A stretch of 64,000 bases of DNA from Aved-18 sp964606665 (GTDB lineage Bacteria; Cyanobacteriota; Vampirovibrionia; Obscuribacterales; Obscuribacteraceae), in the NCBI GenBank assembly GCA_964606665.1, contig CAZSHS010000015.1, forward strand, positions 1-64,000, read 5' to 3'. The stretch's first letter is position 1. Every line of letters starts with the position of its first letter. A program made the position numbers and the translations under genes. The notes under the pieces are model-generated. The model was not told the DNA's origin and made no database searches. It worked only from the letters and a program-made list of their open reading frames with translations. Of this stretch, positions 53,687 to 63,096 are shown one piece after another.

Positions 53687-54667
53687 GTGCGTTCTACACC
53701 TCCCCCCACCCCTGCGTCGCCCCAAGCCAATTCGCAGGCAGTAGCGGCTCTTAGCGGAAAAGCGAAAGGTCTGGTAGACAATATGGGCAAAGCCCTTGTC
53801 GGTCAGGCGAGAGCCTCAAAACTTGCCGTGGTGGCTCTTTTAGCCAACGGTCACGTACTCCTTGAAGACGTCCCTGGAGTGGGAAAAACCTTACTTGCCA
53901 AAAGTCTTGCAAGCTCCGTCAGAGCGGATTTTAAACGAGTTCAGTGCACTCCAGACTTACTGCCGACAGATATTTCCGGGGTCAGTATTTTTGACCAAAG
54001 AGAAACCAAATTCAATTTTTTGCCTGGTCCCATTTTCACCAATATTCTTCTTGTAGATGAAATCAACCGCGCCACCCCTCGTACTCAATCAAGTTTGCTT
54101 GAAGCGATGGAAGAAAGACAAGTCACCAATGACGGTGTCACACGCAAATTATCTAATGTATTTTTTGTCATAGCCACTCAAAACCCTATCGAGCACCACG
54201 GAACATTTCCACTTCCAGAAGCGCAGCTAGACCGTTTTATGATTTCAATGAGCCTTGGCTATCCCAAGCGAGAAGAGGAAGCCGAAGTAATTAAGCGCTC
54301 AATTAAAGAAAACGCTTTTCAATTGCAGCCGGTACTTTCTCTTGAAGAAATGGTGCAGATGCAACATGCTATTGGAGCTATTTTTTTGCATGATGCCCTT
54401 ATAAATTATGTTATTGATATTGTCGCAGCCACAAGAGAACACCCAAGCATTATTCTAGGTGTAAGCCCTCGCGGGTCCCAACTATTAGTGCGTGCGGCTC
54501 AAGCTTACGCATTCATTGAAGGTCGCGACTTTGTTACACCAGACGACATCAAAGTACTAGCGCCTCATGTGTTTGGACATCGCGTAGTGCCCAAAGTAAA
54601 ATCGTCGCGTATTTGTCATAGCGAAGTCATAAAGAAAGTCCTTGAAGGCGTCAAAGTTCCGAGCTGA
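53687..54667 (+). CDS. MoxR-type AAA+ ATPase
   Basis: 326 residues from a GTG with AGGAGGA 6 nt upstream. Walker A GHVLLEDVPGVGKTLLAKSLA, Walker B ILLVDEINRATPRTQSSLLEAMEERQV, sensor-type VIATQNPIEHHGTFPLPEAQLDRFM. MoxR proteins act as chaperones maturing partners; here the partners are the DUF58 and transglutaminase genes downstream (5 bp gap and then 4-bp overlap), the classic gene set. Soluble, cytosolic. Confidence 0.95.
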   Translation: MRSTPPPTPASPQANSQAVAALSGKAKGLVDNMGKALVGQARASKLAVVALLANGHVLLEDVPGVGKTLLAKSLASSVRADFKRVQCTPDLLPTDISGVSIFDQRETKFNFLPGPIFTNILLVDEINRATPRTQSSLLEAMEERQVTNDGVTRKLSNVFFVIATQNPIEHHGTFPLPEAQLDRFMISMSLGYPKREEEAEVIKRSIKENAFQLQPVLSLEEMVQMQHAIGAIFLHDALINYVIDIVAATREHPSIILGVSPRGSQLLVRAAQAYAFIEGRDFVTPDDIKVLAPHVFGHRVVPKVKSSRICHSEVIKKVLEGVKVPS

Positions 54668-54672
54668 TATTG

Positions 54673-56013
54673 ATGAATAAAAGACTTTCATTAACAATTC
54701 CAATTGGATTCGGTTTGAAAGTCACTTTTGACATGCGAATTTTTTCGCTCCTCTTTTTTGCCGTAGCTATTTTCTTATATGCAGGTATAAGTGCCAACGA
54801 ATCAATTTACCTTTTAGCTTCGAGTTTTGTTTGCACTGCTATTCTGGCTCTAATTATGCCACTGCTTGTAGTTTTGCACGTTAAAGGCGAATCTATTTTG
54901 CCCCAAGATGTGCTTGATGAAGAGGAGTCTAAAATACTGATCAAGCTTAAACGCAGAAATGTGTTGGGCATACTGTCCACATTTTTCCCCACCAAACAAT
55001 TGCGAATGACACTAGATCTGGTGCGCAGAGGTCTTGATGGACGCCCTCAAGGAGCCATTCTTTCTCCTGAACCTGTACTCATAGAAAATCTCACTGGTGA
55101 AAACTGGTTTGAATTTCCGACGCCTGATTTACGACGCGGAATCTATTTTTTAAACAGCATTGAAATTAGCACTTGCTTTCCCTTTGGTTTAATCTGGTGG
55201 AGCAGGACTTTAAAATCTAACAAGGTAATAAGTCTTACTTCTATCACGGTTTATCCACGTAGTTATCCTGTCTCGGGGAATTTTTTGGCCCATATAAAAG
55301 GAATCAAGTCAACAATGGGACTTGCTTCATCTAGCTCCATGATTACGCACCAATCTACTAGCTTTAGATCGGTACGAGAATATAGAAGCGGCGACAGCCT
55401 CAGACACATACATTGGGCATCTACGGCCAAATTTGGCAATTTACTTGTGCGTGAATTTGATCAGGAAACAATTCCTGTTTTTGACCTTATACTTAATCTT
55501 AGAGCCAATTGGAAAACACCAGAGCAATTCGAGCTTGCTGTTTCAGCCATAATGTCTTTATGTCATCTTGGTTATCACAAAGGTCAATTGCCTAATTTGA
55601 CTATCTATCCTCCCGTAGACTCACCGGCATTGGAAAAAATGATGCAAGACCTGCCTGAAAATTTAGGTCACGGTATCGAGCGATATGCCGAAATTCTGGC
55701 TCGCGTTGAGCCCGTGCGTCAGAGTCTCGATCCTGAAGAACAAAAATTTGACAGTCAAGCTATTTATCATGAGCGAGAGGTACTTACTTTTGTACCGACT
55801 CACGAGCGTGTGATGAAATTCAGTCCTGAGAAAAAATCAGATGTAATCTGCACGCCAATTGATTTGGCTATCGTCGAGCCCGAAGTAATTTATGAAGGCA
55901 CCCATACCACAAAATCAAAACGCGGGGGTGCTGCAACTTCTTTACCTGAACCTACTTTTGATGGCAAAATTATTGCCAGACTTGATTGGGAACTGGACAT
56001 GGAGGGACTATGA
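54673..56013 (+). CDS. DUF58 domain protein
   Basis: 446 residues from ATG 54673. Two membrane segments near residues 16-60 (IFSLLFFAVAIFLYAGI and YLLASSFVCTAILALIMPLLVVL). DUF58 signature FRSVREYRSGDSLRHIHWASTAKFGNLLVREFDQE (about 235-270), a vWA-like fold. These proteins work with MoxR; a role in envelope protein maturation or secretion is inferred from family context. The stop overlaps the next start (ATGA). Confidence 0.92.
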   Translation: MNKRLSLTIPIGFGLKVTFDMRIFSLLFFAVAIFLYAGISANESIYLLASSFVCTAILALIMPLLVVLHVKGESILPQDVLDEEESKILIKLKRRNVLGILSTFFPTKQLRMTLDLVRRGLDGRPQGAILSPEPVLIENLTGENWFEFPTPDLRRGIYFLNSIEISTCFPFGLIWWSRTLKSNKVISLTSITVYPRSYPVSGNFLAHIKGIKSTMGLASSSSMITHQSTSFRSVREYRSGDSLRHIHWASTAKFGNLLVREFDQETIPVFDLILNLRANWKTPEQFELAVSAIMSLCHLGYHKGQLPNLTIYPPVDSPALEKMMQDLPENLGHGIERYAEILARVEPVRQSLDPEEQKFDSQAIYHEREVLTFVPTHERVMKFSPEKKSDVICTPIDLAIVEPEVIYEGTHTTKSKRGGAATSLPEPTFDGKIIARLDWELDMEGL

Positions 56014-59000
56014 ACAAACCTCCTAAATCCCCAAAAGATCCTAAAGACGCAGGCAAAATTAAAGCTCCTCAAAAACCAGAAGAGCCTAAAGAACCGGCAG
56101 AAGACTCAGTACCTCTGCGCGTAATTGTTTTCTTGATGGCAATTGTTTGTGTTGGTGCATCATGCATACTCTCTCATTCAAGTTGGTTATTGACTTGTCT
56201 TTATTTATTACTTGTTGCCTCTGGCAGTTTCCTCAGTTATCAGCACAGGCACGACGAGCTTAAGTGGCTCCACTGGCTGGCTTTGGCTGGAATTCTTTTT
56301 GTTGGCGCTGGTGTGCTCAAAGAATTTTTAAATCCATTGCGAGATGAATTCGATTTTGTGTCTCCTTTCATTCACTTTCTAGCTGGTGTTTTTGCTTTTA
56401 TCACTTTTGAAATGCGCACTCGCTCAGATCTAAATTTGTCTTCCACAATGGGTTTATTGCTTCTACTGCTAATTGCTCCGGTGGAAAAAGGGTTACCCTT
56501 ACTTGCCGTAATTTTGATTTATATAATCCTTGGCTCGTTCATGCTCTATTTTGATTGTCTGTCAGAAACTTTAAAAGAGCGCCTTTCCAAGCCAATCGTC
56601 AAAGCTCCTGAGGTCAAGCCCGCGGGAGTTTTTATCAGGCGACGCTCTGCTGGATACACGATACCGGCATTGATGTTGATACCACTTTTGTCTGTAGTGG
56701 TATTTATTTTTTCACCGCGCTCTGACGATTTTTTAGACCGAATCATGGCTGCAACCAAATCTTTCGACCCGGGCATTCTTGTATCGAACTTTACTCCTGC
56801 CCCCCCTCCAGCAAAGCGACAAATGACTCCTGAAGAGGAAGAGCGATTACGTGCGTGGTTTCAAAAGCGTCACGGTCTTTCCAAAATAGACCCTAAAGAT
56901 AAGAACTACAAAAAACGAAATGCAAGCGAAGACGTCGACTTCGTTCCCCCGCCGCCTACAAAACAAGGCAACAGAGCAAAGCCTCAAACTCAAGATCCTA
57001 AGAAACCTAAAAAAGGAAAAGAACAAGACACCAAAAGCGAATCGGCAACACCGCCAGATAAAAACAAAGCTGACAAAAGCAAAGACAAAGGCAAAAATAA
57101 CCAAGGCAAAGATCAAAAGCCTGGCGAAGATAACTCCCAAGCAAAAGATAGCTCAGCAAGCCCAAATTCCTCATCTAACTCTAAAGGAAAAAACAAGCGC
57201 AAAAACTCCAAAGGTGATGCTAGTAATTCTGGCTCAGGCAATGGAGGCGGCGGCCAAGGCGGCGAATTCGAAATTAAAGACGACGCCAATTTGTCTTTAT
57301 CCGACAAATTGAGTGAGCAAAATCAAGTCATATTGGTCGCAAAAACCAGACGTATAGTTTACTTTAGACGTCGTTGTTACGACGTTTACACCGGATATGA
57401 TTGGCACCAGAGCGACGAATCTAAAATAGAACCGGTCAAAGTAACAAATGGTGAAATCAAAAAACAATTCAAAGTTAATTATGCAGCTCCCACCCCTATG
57501 GTGCAGTACACACCACCCCCGCAAAATTTGCTTGCACCAAAACAAGATCTGAAAAGCGGCGCAAACAGCTCTTTGAGCATGGGAGGTCCTGGTCGCTTGC
57601 AACCCTCATCTAGTGGTGCCAGTAGTTCTGTATCGGGTTCTTCCAATTCAAATAATTCTGAAGATACAACAATTAATTCAGCCCATATGCGTCCTTACAA
57701 ATTCATGGATCAAGACAAGCCGCTATATCGGGTATCAATGGCTGATGCGCTTAAATTGCCTGGAAATTTTCCATCTATTGAATTGATGCAAGAAATGAAA
57801 GTAAAGGCAAAGAGTATCGGCAAATATGTTCCCGGTGCCTGGATTCCCCAAGAAGTTCGTTTGTTCAACACAACAGTCACTGTTGACAGTATGGGAGCTG
57901 TCACTGCGGATAAGAATATTGAGCAGAATACAGAATTCAAAGTTAAAACTCAGCTTCCAATGTATGACTTAAATGCCATGCGTCAAGCAGACCCTCCTTC
58001 TTATCAAGAAGAAGAAGCTATGCGCGATGAGTTTTCGACTTATCTAGATCTCCCCACGACATTGCCTCAATCTGTTTTCGAATTGGCAGAGCAAAAAACA
58101 AATCCTCAATTTAACTGGTTTGTTCAGAGTGAACAAATTGCCGACTATTTGCGCAAACATTATAAATACAACTCGTTGCGCGAAGTTGACGAAGACGCAG
58201 ACGACTATGTTGCAGAATTTCTGTTTAAGCGTAAAGAAGGACATTGCGCAGATTTTGCCTCTGCATTTGTAGTCATGGCTCGATGTGTGGGCATACCTTC
58301 ACGGCTTGTAGCCGGTTTTGGACCTGGCACTCTGAACAAGGTTACAGGCGAGCGAGAAATTAGATCTAGCGATTTGCTGACCTGGGCAGAAGCCTATATT
58401 CCTGGCACCGGTTGGGTTCCATTCGACCCAACGCCGGAAGGCTTTATGCCTGATGTGAAAAAGAACGACGAAACAACAATAGACCAGGTGAAAGAAACTC
58501 TTGGTCTAGACAAAGAAGACAAAGAGGAACAGGCTAAAGCAATTGCTGCAAAAGTTGTCGATTTCGTTTTCTGGGGACTTGGCGCTTTGATTGTACTTGT
58601 GGTGCTTGGCCTTTGTCTTCGATTTTTGATTCCACTACTTAAGAAGCTCAAAAAGTCTCCTTATAAGCGAGGTGCTGAGTGGGCAATTCTTTTGAAAGTG
58701 CAAAAGGCTTTAGAGAAAAAACTGAAGCAACCACGTCAAGCCACTGAGACTCCGCTTGATTTTATCGAGCGGTTGAGGGGCAGTATCATCAAAACCAAAA
58801 ATACCAAACATCCAATTCCACGAGATTTGCCTGACACTTTGAATCGTTTTTATCAAGCTTATTCAGAAGTATATTTTGGTCAACGCAAAGAAAAGCTTGA
58901 AGACGTCAAAGAATACGCCAAACAAGTAATTGCCTCAGTATCTGGCAAAGCACCTCCAGTTGAAAAAACAGAAACGCCCAAACGTACTGGAAAACGTAAG

Positions 59001-59021
59001 GGCGCAGATTCTGAAGATTGA
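56010..59021 (+). CDS. TgpA-type membrane transglutaminase-like protein, catalytic His absent
   Basis: 1003 residues from ATG 56010 with GGAGG 6 nt upstream and ATGA overlap with the DUF58 gene. About five or six N-terminal membrane segments, a Lys/Asn/Ser-rich low-complexity stretch (about 300-425), then a transglutaminase-core: KEGHCADFASAFVVMARCVGIPSRLVAGFGPG with Cys746, SDLLTWAEAYIPGTGWVPFDPTPEG with Asp806. In active enzymes the Trp is preceded by His (HAW); here it is Thr791. A last membrane helix (about 850-875) and a cytoplasmic DUF4129-like tail (LDFIERLRG, FYQAYSEVYFG) follow. Likely a structural or non-classical enzyme. Confidence 0.9.
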   Translation: MNKPPKSPKDPKDAGKIKAPQKPEEPKEPAEDSVPLRVIVFLMAIVCVGASCILSHSSWLLTCLYLLLVASGSFLSYQHRHDELKWLHWLALAGILFVGAGVLKEFLNPLRDEFDFVSPFIHFLAGVFAFITFEMRTRSDLNLSSTMGLLLLLLIAPVEKGLPLLAVILIYIILGSFMLYFDCLSETLKERLSKPIVKAPEVKPAGVFIRRRSAGYTIPALMLIPLLSVVVFIFSPRSDDFLDRIMAATKSFDPGILVSNFTPAPPPAKRQMTPEEEERLRAWFQKRHGLSKIDPKDKNYKKRNASEDVDFVPPPPTKQGNRAKPQTQDPKKPKKGKEQDTKSESATPPDKNKADKSKDKGKNNQGKDQKPGEDNSQAKDSSASPNSSSNSKGKNKRKNSKGDASNSGSGNGGGGQGGEFEIKDDANLSLSDKLSEQNQVILVAKTRRIVYFRRRCYDVYTGYDWHQSDESKIEPVKVTNGEIKKQFKVNYAAPTPMVQYTPPPQNLLAPKQDLKSGANSSLSMGGPGRLQPSSSGASSSVSGSSNSNNSEDTTINSAHMRPYKFMDQDKPLYRVSMADALKLPGNFPSIELMQEMKVKAKSIGKYVPGAWIPQEVRLFNTTVTVDSMGAVTADKNIEQNTEFKVKTQLPMYDLNAMRQADPPSYQEEEAMRDEFSTYLDLPTTLPQSVFELAEQKTNPQFNWFVQSEQIADYLRKHYKYNSLREVDEDADDYVAEFLFKRKEGHCADFASAFVVMARCVGIPSRLVAGFGPGTLNKVTGEREIRSSDLLTWAEAYIPGTGWVPFDPTPEGFMPDVKKNDETTIDQVKETLGLDKEDKEEQAKAIAAKVVDFVFWGLGALIVLVVLGLCLRFLIPLLKKLKKSPYKRGAEWAILLKVQKALEKKLKQPRQATETPLDFIERLRGSIIKTKNTKHPIPRDLPDTLNRFYQAYSEVYFGQRKEKLEDVKEYAKQVIASVSGKAPPVEKTETPKRTGKRKGADSED

Positions 59022-59038
59022 ACTTTTAAGCTGGATGC

Positions 59039-59404
59039 TTAGGTAAGTTTGGTGCTCAAGCGGGTCAATTCTTGACCAAGTGCACCAAGTAAATTGGCAA
59101 CCATGCTTTGTGGTCTTTTAGCTGAATGTTTTTTGCCTGCATAAACCCAGCCGCTGCCTTCTCTATCTTCGACATGAAGACGTTGTGGTGCGGTGTGACT
59201 TGGGCGGCAACGACGAGTTCTTTTCACTTGCGGATGTGCTCCTTGTTCGTGAAGCAATTTGCGAAGTGACTCACCCTCTGGATCTGAGTAATAACCCCAG
59301 AGATTTTCTTTAAGTTCAAAGGGTTTTGGCTCGCGTACAAATACAAACCAGAACGCTGCGTACAAGATTATCAATTCTAGACCAATCAATACGTAGGCGA
59401 ACAT
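59039..59404 (-). CDS. Small membrane-anchored basic protein
   Basis: 121 residues. One membrane helix (YVLIGLELIILYAAFWFVFV), then Arg/Lys-rich cytosolic or outer part including VKRTRRCRPSHTAPQRL and SGWVYAGKKHSAKRPQ. SD GGAGG 5 nt before ATG, with a hairpin just upstream (AAGCCC/GGGCTT). Ends 18 bp from the convergent transglutaminase gene. No family recognised. Confidence 0.65.
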   Translation of the reverse strand: MFAYVLIGLELIILYAAFWFVFVREPKPFELKENLWGYYSDPEGESLRKLLHEQGAHPQVKRTRRCRPSHTAPQRLHVEDREGSGWVYAGKKHSAKRPQSMVANLLGALGQELTRLSTKLT

Positions 59405-59785
59405 GAGGCCTCCAAGCCCCGCAGGGCTTCAATTTTTTAGGAAATTACCTAATTAAGTTATGAGAATGAACGACAGTTGGGGGAAGGTAATATTCGTTTA
59501 CCTTTCTCAATATTCTACTTATTGTTTTTAGAAAATCCAGACCTTTTTCATGATTAATTAGTTGTCATTAGATTAAATCTGAGCGGATAATGTTTTGTCG
59601 ATCCTTGCCAGTGGTAACTATGCAGTTCCGCTTCGTCTCATAATTGGCGCTTTAGGAACTCTTTAGAATTCAAAAATGGGCGTTTTCACTGCTTAACAAT
59701 CTATCTTTACAATTGCAATGATCGATACATTTCACACTGCACACGAGATACTAAAACCCGATTAGTTAACGAGTGTTTAAAGGTT
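59405..59785. other. Divergent intergenic region
   Basis: 381 bp between the small membrane protein (-) and the dehydrogenase (+). It holds the hairpin AAGCCC-CGCA-GGGCTT (59414-59429) next to the minus-strand ribosome site and an inverted repeat TTAGG-6-CCTAA (59437-59452). GGATAAT near 59585 could be a -10. Nothing else identifiable. Confidence 0.45.
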
Positions 59786-60964
59786 ATGACAGAAATTAAA
59801 AAGGTGGCAGTTATAGGTGCTGGCACTATGGGCGCCAGTATTACTGCTGCACTTATCGCCAAGAACTATCCAGTTTTGCTAAAAGAATCGAATCAGACTT
59901 TTCTAGATAAAGGTCTTTTGACTATAGATTCAATTTTGAAAAAGGGAGTCGAAAAAGGCAAAATTAGCCAAGAGGACGCCAAGCGTCAACGCGACTTAAT
60001 AACAGGCACACTTGATTACGCAAAGTTTGAGGACATTGACCTGGTTATCGAGGCGGTTCCAGAAACCGTCGATATTAAAAAATCGGTTTTGTCTGATTTG
60101 AACAAAAATTGTCCCACCACTACAATCATCGCCTCAAACACTTCTTCAATGTCTATAAGCCAATTAGGCTCCTTTTGCGGTCGTCCTGGCAAAACTATCG
60201 GTATGCATTTTTTCAACCCAGCCCACTTGATGAAACTGGTTGAAGTAATTCCTGGCTTATTAACCGAAAAAGAAACAATCGAGTGCACAATCGATTTTGC
60301 TAAAAATCTCGGCAAACTAGCAGTACAGGTAGATGAATGCGCAAGCTTCTTGGTAAACAGACTGCTTGGACGTTACATGAACGAATCTTTGTGGTGTTTG
60401 CAAGATGGCATTGCCACTCAAGAAGAAATAGATCAGAAAACCTGCGAATTCAACATGCCAGTAGGACCACTTACTCTTCGAGACATGAATGGCGCTGACA
60501 TTGGACTTTCGGTGGCAAAATACAACCAGGCGGAGTATGGTCCACGTTTTGAAGTCCCACCTTTACTTGAATCTATGGTTTTGGCTAACTACTTAGGCAA
60601 GAAAACCAAAAAAGGTTTCTATATATATGATGATAAAGGATCCAAAGTGGGTCCAAATCCTGACCTTGCCCAATTTGTAAAAACAGGCTCTACTGGCGAT
60701 TTTAGTGCCGAGCGCTTATTTCTTCCCATGATTAACGAAGCCTTTTTAGCCTTACAAGAAAACGTCTGTCAAAAAGAAGATTTGGACAAAGCCCTACAAG
60801 CTGGACTTGGTATGCGCAAAGGTCCACTGGCACTTGCAAATGAGATGGGCTTATCCAAATGCCTTAGTTTGATGGAAGAAAATTTTCAAAAATATGGCGA
60901 GCGATTCAGACCAGCATCACTGCTTAAGCGCTACGTTTTTGCCGGTCGCGAAGCAATAGACTAA
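59786..60964 (+). CDS. 3-hydroxyacyl-CoA (3-hydroxybutyryl-CoA) dehydrogenase
   Basis: 392 residues. NAD-binding VAVIGAGTMGASITAALI, catalytic region IASNTSSMSISQLG, GMHFFNPAHLMKLVEVIPG (catalytic His/Asn) and DECASFLVNRLLGRYMNE. A second 3HCDH C-terminal domain follows (ERLFLPMINEAFLALQENV...DLDKALQAGLGMRKGPLALANEMG), a tandem form longer than the usual ~285-residue PaaH/Hbd. Oxidises 3-hydroxyacyl-CoA in fatty acid or butyrate metabolism. ATG with AAAGG upstream. Stands alone. Confidence 0.94.
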   Translation: MTEIKKVAVIGAGTMGASITAALIAKNYPVLLKESNQTFLDKGLLTIDSILKKGVEKGKISQEDAKRQRDLITGTLDYAKFEDIDLVIEAVPETVDIKKSVLSDLNKNCPTTTIIASNTSSMSISQLGSFCGRPGKTIGMHFFNPAHLMKLVEVIPGLLTEKETIECTIDFAKNLGKLAVQVDECASFLVNRLLGRYMNESLWCLQDGIATQEEIDQKTCEFNMPVGPLTLRDMNGADIGLSVAKYNQAEYGPRFEVPPLLESMVLANYLGKKTKKGFYIYDDKGSKVGPNPDLAQFVKTGSTGDFSAERLFLPMINEAFLALQENVCQKEDLDKALQAGLGMRKGPLALANEMGLSKCLSLMEENFQKYGERFRPASLLKRYVFAGREAID

Positions 60965-61068
60965 ACCCGCTGATTTAATTATTCGACCACGACTTTCAAG
61001 GAACATAGACCCTTGTGAGGCGTCACTATTCCTATCTGCCATGCGGGAATTTGCGGAGCCTCACCAAA

Positions 61069-62367
61069 ATGAAATCATCACACACCAAAAACAAACTGCT
61101 CAGCCTTTCCCTTTCGGGATTGTTAGCTTTGAGCACCATGCTCTCTTTTGACTCTAAAGCTTATGGCTTGTCTTCAACTGGTTTGAGCAGCGCTCAAATG
61201 AACAAACTTGAAAAGCAAGAAAACTTTCTTTTTGGTCATGCCAAAGGCGACAAAGACCTCGACTTTCGACTTGATGCAGTCGAAAAAATAGTTTTTGGCC
61301 AAACTCATGACGGCAGCTTTGCCGACCGTGTTGATTTAATAGACAAAATGATCGGCAAGTCAAAAGACGAAATAGTTCTTTTGCCCCAGGCTCCTAAACT
61401 CGACACTGCAAGCGACCAATTGACTGCTGCACCAAATGTGGTGAAAGAAACTTACGATGTAGAGCCAGCCGATAGTATTTCAAAAGCCAATTTGGAGCGC
61501 GCCACCGCATTTTATTCGCAAGGCAATTTGAGTGAAGCAGAAAAACTCTTCAAACAAGTTGCAACAGCCGAACCTAACAATGTAGACGCTGTGTACAATC
61601 TTGGTGTTATTGCTGAAGACAAACACGATTACAGAAGCGCTCTTGGTTATTACAAAAAAGCGATGAGCATGAGCCCAGGCGACAACGACATGGCTGAGGC
61701 CGTTCGCAATATGACTCAAAAAATTGCTACTGCACCAAGCACTCCTTCAAGAACTCCAGCAGTAAATACCCCAGCACAAGCTCCTGCTCCTATTGCAAGC
61801 GCTCCCAAAGCTAATTTGGGTGCCCTTGTCAGCGAAGCTGCAGCCGCTTACAAAAAAGGTGATTTTAAAAATGCTATCGACAAACTCAATATAGTTTCCA
61901 AAGAAGCTCCTCAAGATGCATCTGTTCAATTTGCTCTGGGTCAAGCTTACAAAGCAAACGGCGACTCTAACATGGCTCAAAATGCTTTTCAAAAAGCTTC
62001 TGCTCTAGAGCCTAATAACAGCAACTACCGCACTGCTTTTCTGGATGCTGCTAAATCTGAAAAATTTGCATCCAATAGCAATAACAATTCAACACCTGCT
62101 GTAGCCGATTCCTCTGTTGCACCGGCCGGACAACTGACACCATTTCAACCAGTTAATTCTGGCAGTGTTTCAAAAAACGGTTATGGTTATGGCTACGGCT
62201 CTGGATACAACATAACCTCCAACTCTACTCGTATCAAACGCGCTGCTGTAGCAAGCGCAATGGGAGCTGCCACTGGATACCTGCTCAACATGCGCGGAGG
62301 CAATGCCAAAAAAGCCGCACTGACTGGAGCGGTAATGGGCGGACTACTAGGATTCTTCACTAAGTAG
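61069..62367 (+). CDS. Secreted TPR protein with glycine-zipper-like end
   Basis: 432 residues from ATG 61069; an earlier GTG at 61015 adds 18 residues without hydrophobic character. Signal peptide LLSLSLSGLLALSTMLSFDSKAYG. An early conserved-looking part (LEKQENFLFGHAKGDKDLDFRLDAVEKIVFGQTHDGSFADRVD) resembles repeats seen in other proteins of this lineage. Two TPR blocks follow (RATAFYSQGNLSEAEKLFKQVATAEPNNVDAVYNLG; AAAYKKGDFKNAIDKLNIVSKEAPQDASVQFALGQAYKANGDSNMA). The end is YGYGYGSGYN and GAATGYLLNMRGGNAKKAALTGAVMGGLLGFF, a glycine-zipper membrane-inserting motif. Confidence 0.82.
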   Translation: MKSSHTKNKLLSLSLSGLLALSTMLSFDSKAYGLSSTGLSSAQMNKLEKQENFLFGHAKGDKDLDFRLDAVEKIVFGQTHDGSFADRVDLIDKMIGKSKDEIVLLPQAPKLDTASDQLTAAPNVVKETYDVEPADSISKANLERATAFYSQGNLSEAEKLFKQVATAEPNNVDAVYNLGVIAEDKHDYRSALGYYKKAMSMSPGDNDMAEAVRNMTQKIATAPSTPSRTPAVNTPAQAPAPIASAPKANLGALVSEAAAAYKKGDFKNAIDKLNIVSKEAPQDASVQFALGQAYKANGDSNMAQNAFQKASALEPNNSNYRTAFLDAAKSEKFASNSNNNSTPAVADSSVAPAGQLTPFQPVNSGSVSKNGYGYGYGSGYNITSNSTRIKRAAVASAMGAATGYLLNMRGGNAKKAALTGAVMGGLLGFFTK

Positions 62368-62415
62368 AAGTAGAAAGAGAACTAACACTAAAACTAGAAA
62401 ACACGGTACAAAACG

Positions 62416-63093
62416 ATGAGCATCTCTAAAAACACAAAATTAGCATTAATGACGATCATTGCACTTGGTACCTCAGTGCAAATAACTAGCGCCAAAATGC
62501 TTGAAGGAGCTATTAATCAATCAAGTCACATAACCAGACTGACCCGCTCAAATCAACTCGATTCAGGCGCCACTATCAATGCTGCTCCCCCCCTTGCACC
62601 ACCAGTAGTGCGTCTGAATCGCGGTACTCCACTTGTGGACAATACCAAATTTGCATCCACTCCTCTTCGCGGAAACGTTGACCAAGGTGGTCTAGGTGGT
62701 CTGGCATCAGGCAATCGCTTCGATATTGGTGCAGATAGAAACAGTCGCGAATTAACTCTTGCCTGGGAACAATGGCACAAACAACTATCCAAAGCTATTT
62801 ATGACACCTGGTCGGCATCGGTAGATCAAAGAGGTCGCGCCACTCTGCGCGTAAGTGTAGATAAAGGCAGACAAATCACCATAAATATCATCAGTTCAAG
62901 TGGTGGTCCTCGTTTTACCCAGAGTCTCAGTGCGGCAATAGAAAGTCTTGAAGGCAATGCAGGACTGACCTTTCCATCAGGTTCGTTAAGACAGGTTGTA
63001 AGCTTTGAGGCTGACTATATTGCCGACACCGATGTTCAACCTGGTTATAGCTGGGTCAAAGGCGACTTTGAAAAAGTGCATCAAGGCTACTAA
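62416..63093 (+). CDS. Secreted protein with TonB-C-like domain
   Basis: 225 residues. Signal peptide LALMTIIALGTSVQITSAK. A Pro/Asn-rich linker leads to a C-terminal domain (about 115-205): WEQWHKQLSKAIYDTWSASVDQRGRATLRVSVDKGRQITINIISSSGGPRFTQSLSAAIESLEG. Its layout matches the TonB-C/TolA-type domain (YxxxIxxxWxPP, then gxxxVxIxxdGxVxxxxIxxSSG). It lies 48 bp after the TPR gene and both are probably one unit. Partner unknown. Confidence 0.7.
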   Translation: MSISKNTKLALMTIIALGTSVQITSAKMLEGAINQSSHITRLTRSNQLDSGATINAAPPLAPPVVRLNRGTPLVDNTKFASTPLRGNVDQGGLGGLASGNRFDIGADRNSRELTLAWEQWHKQLSKAIYDTWSASVDQRGRATLRVSVDKGRQITINIISSSGGPRFTQSLSAAIESLEGNAGLTFPSGSLRQVVSFEADYIADTDVQPGYSWVKGDFEKVHQGY

Positions 63094-63096
63094 ATG

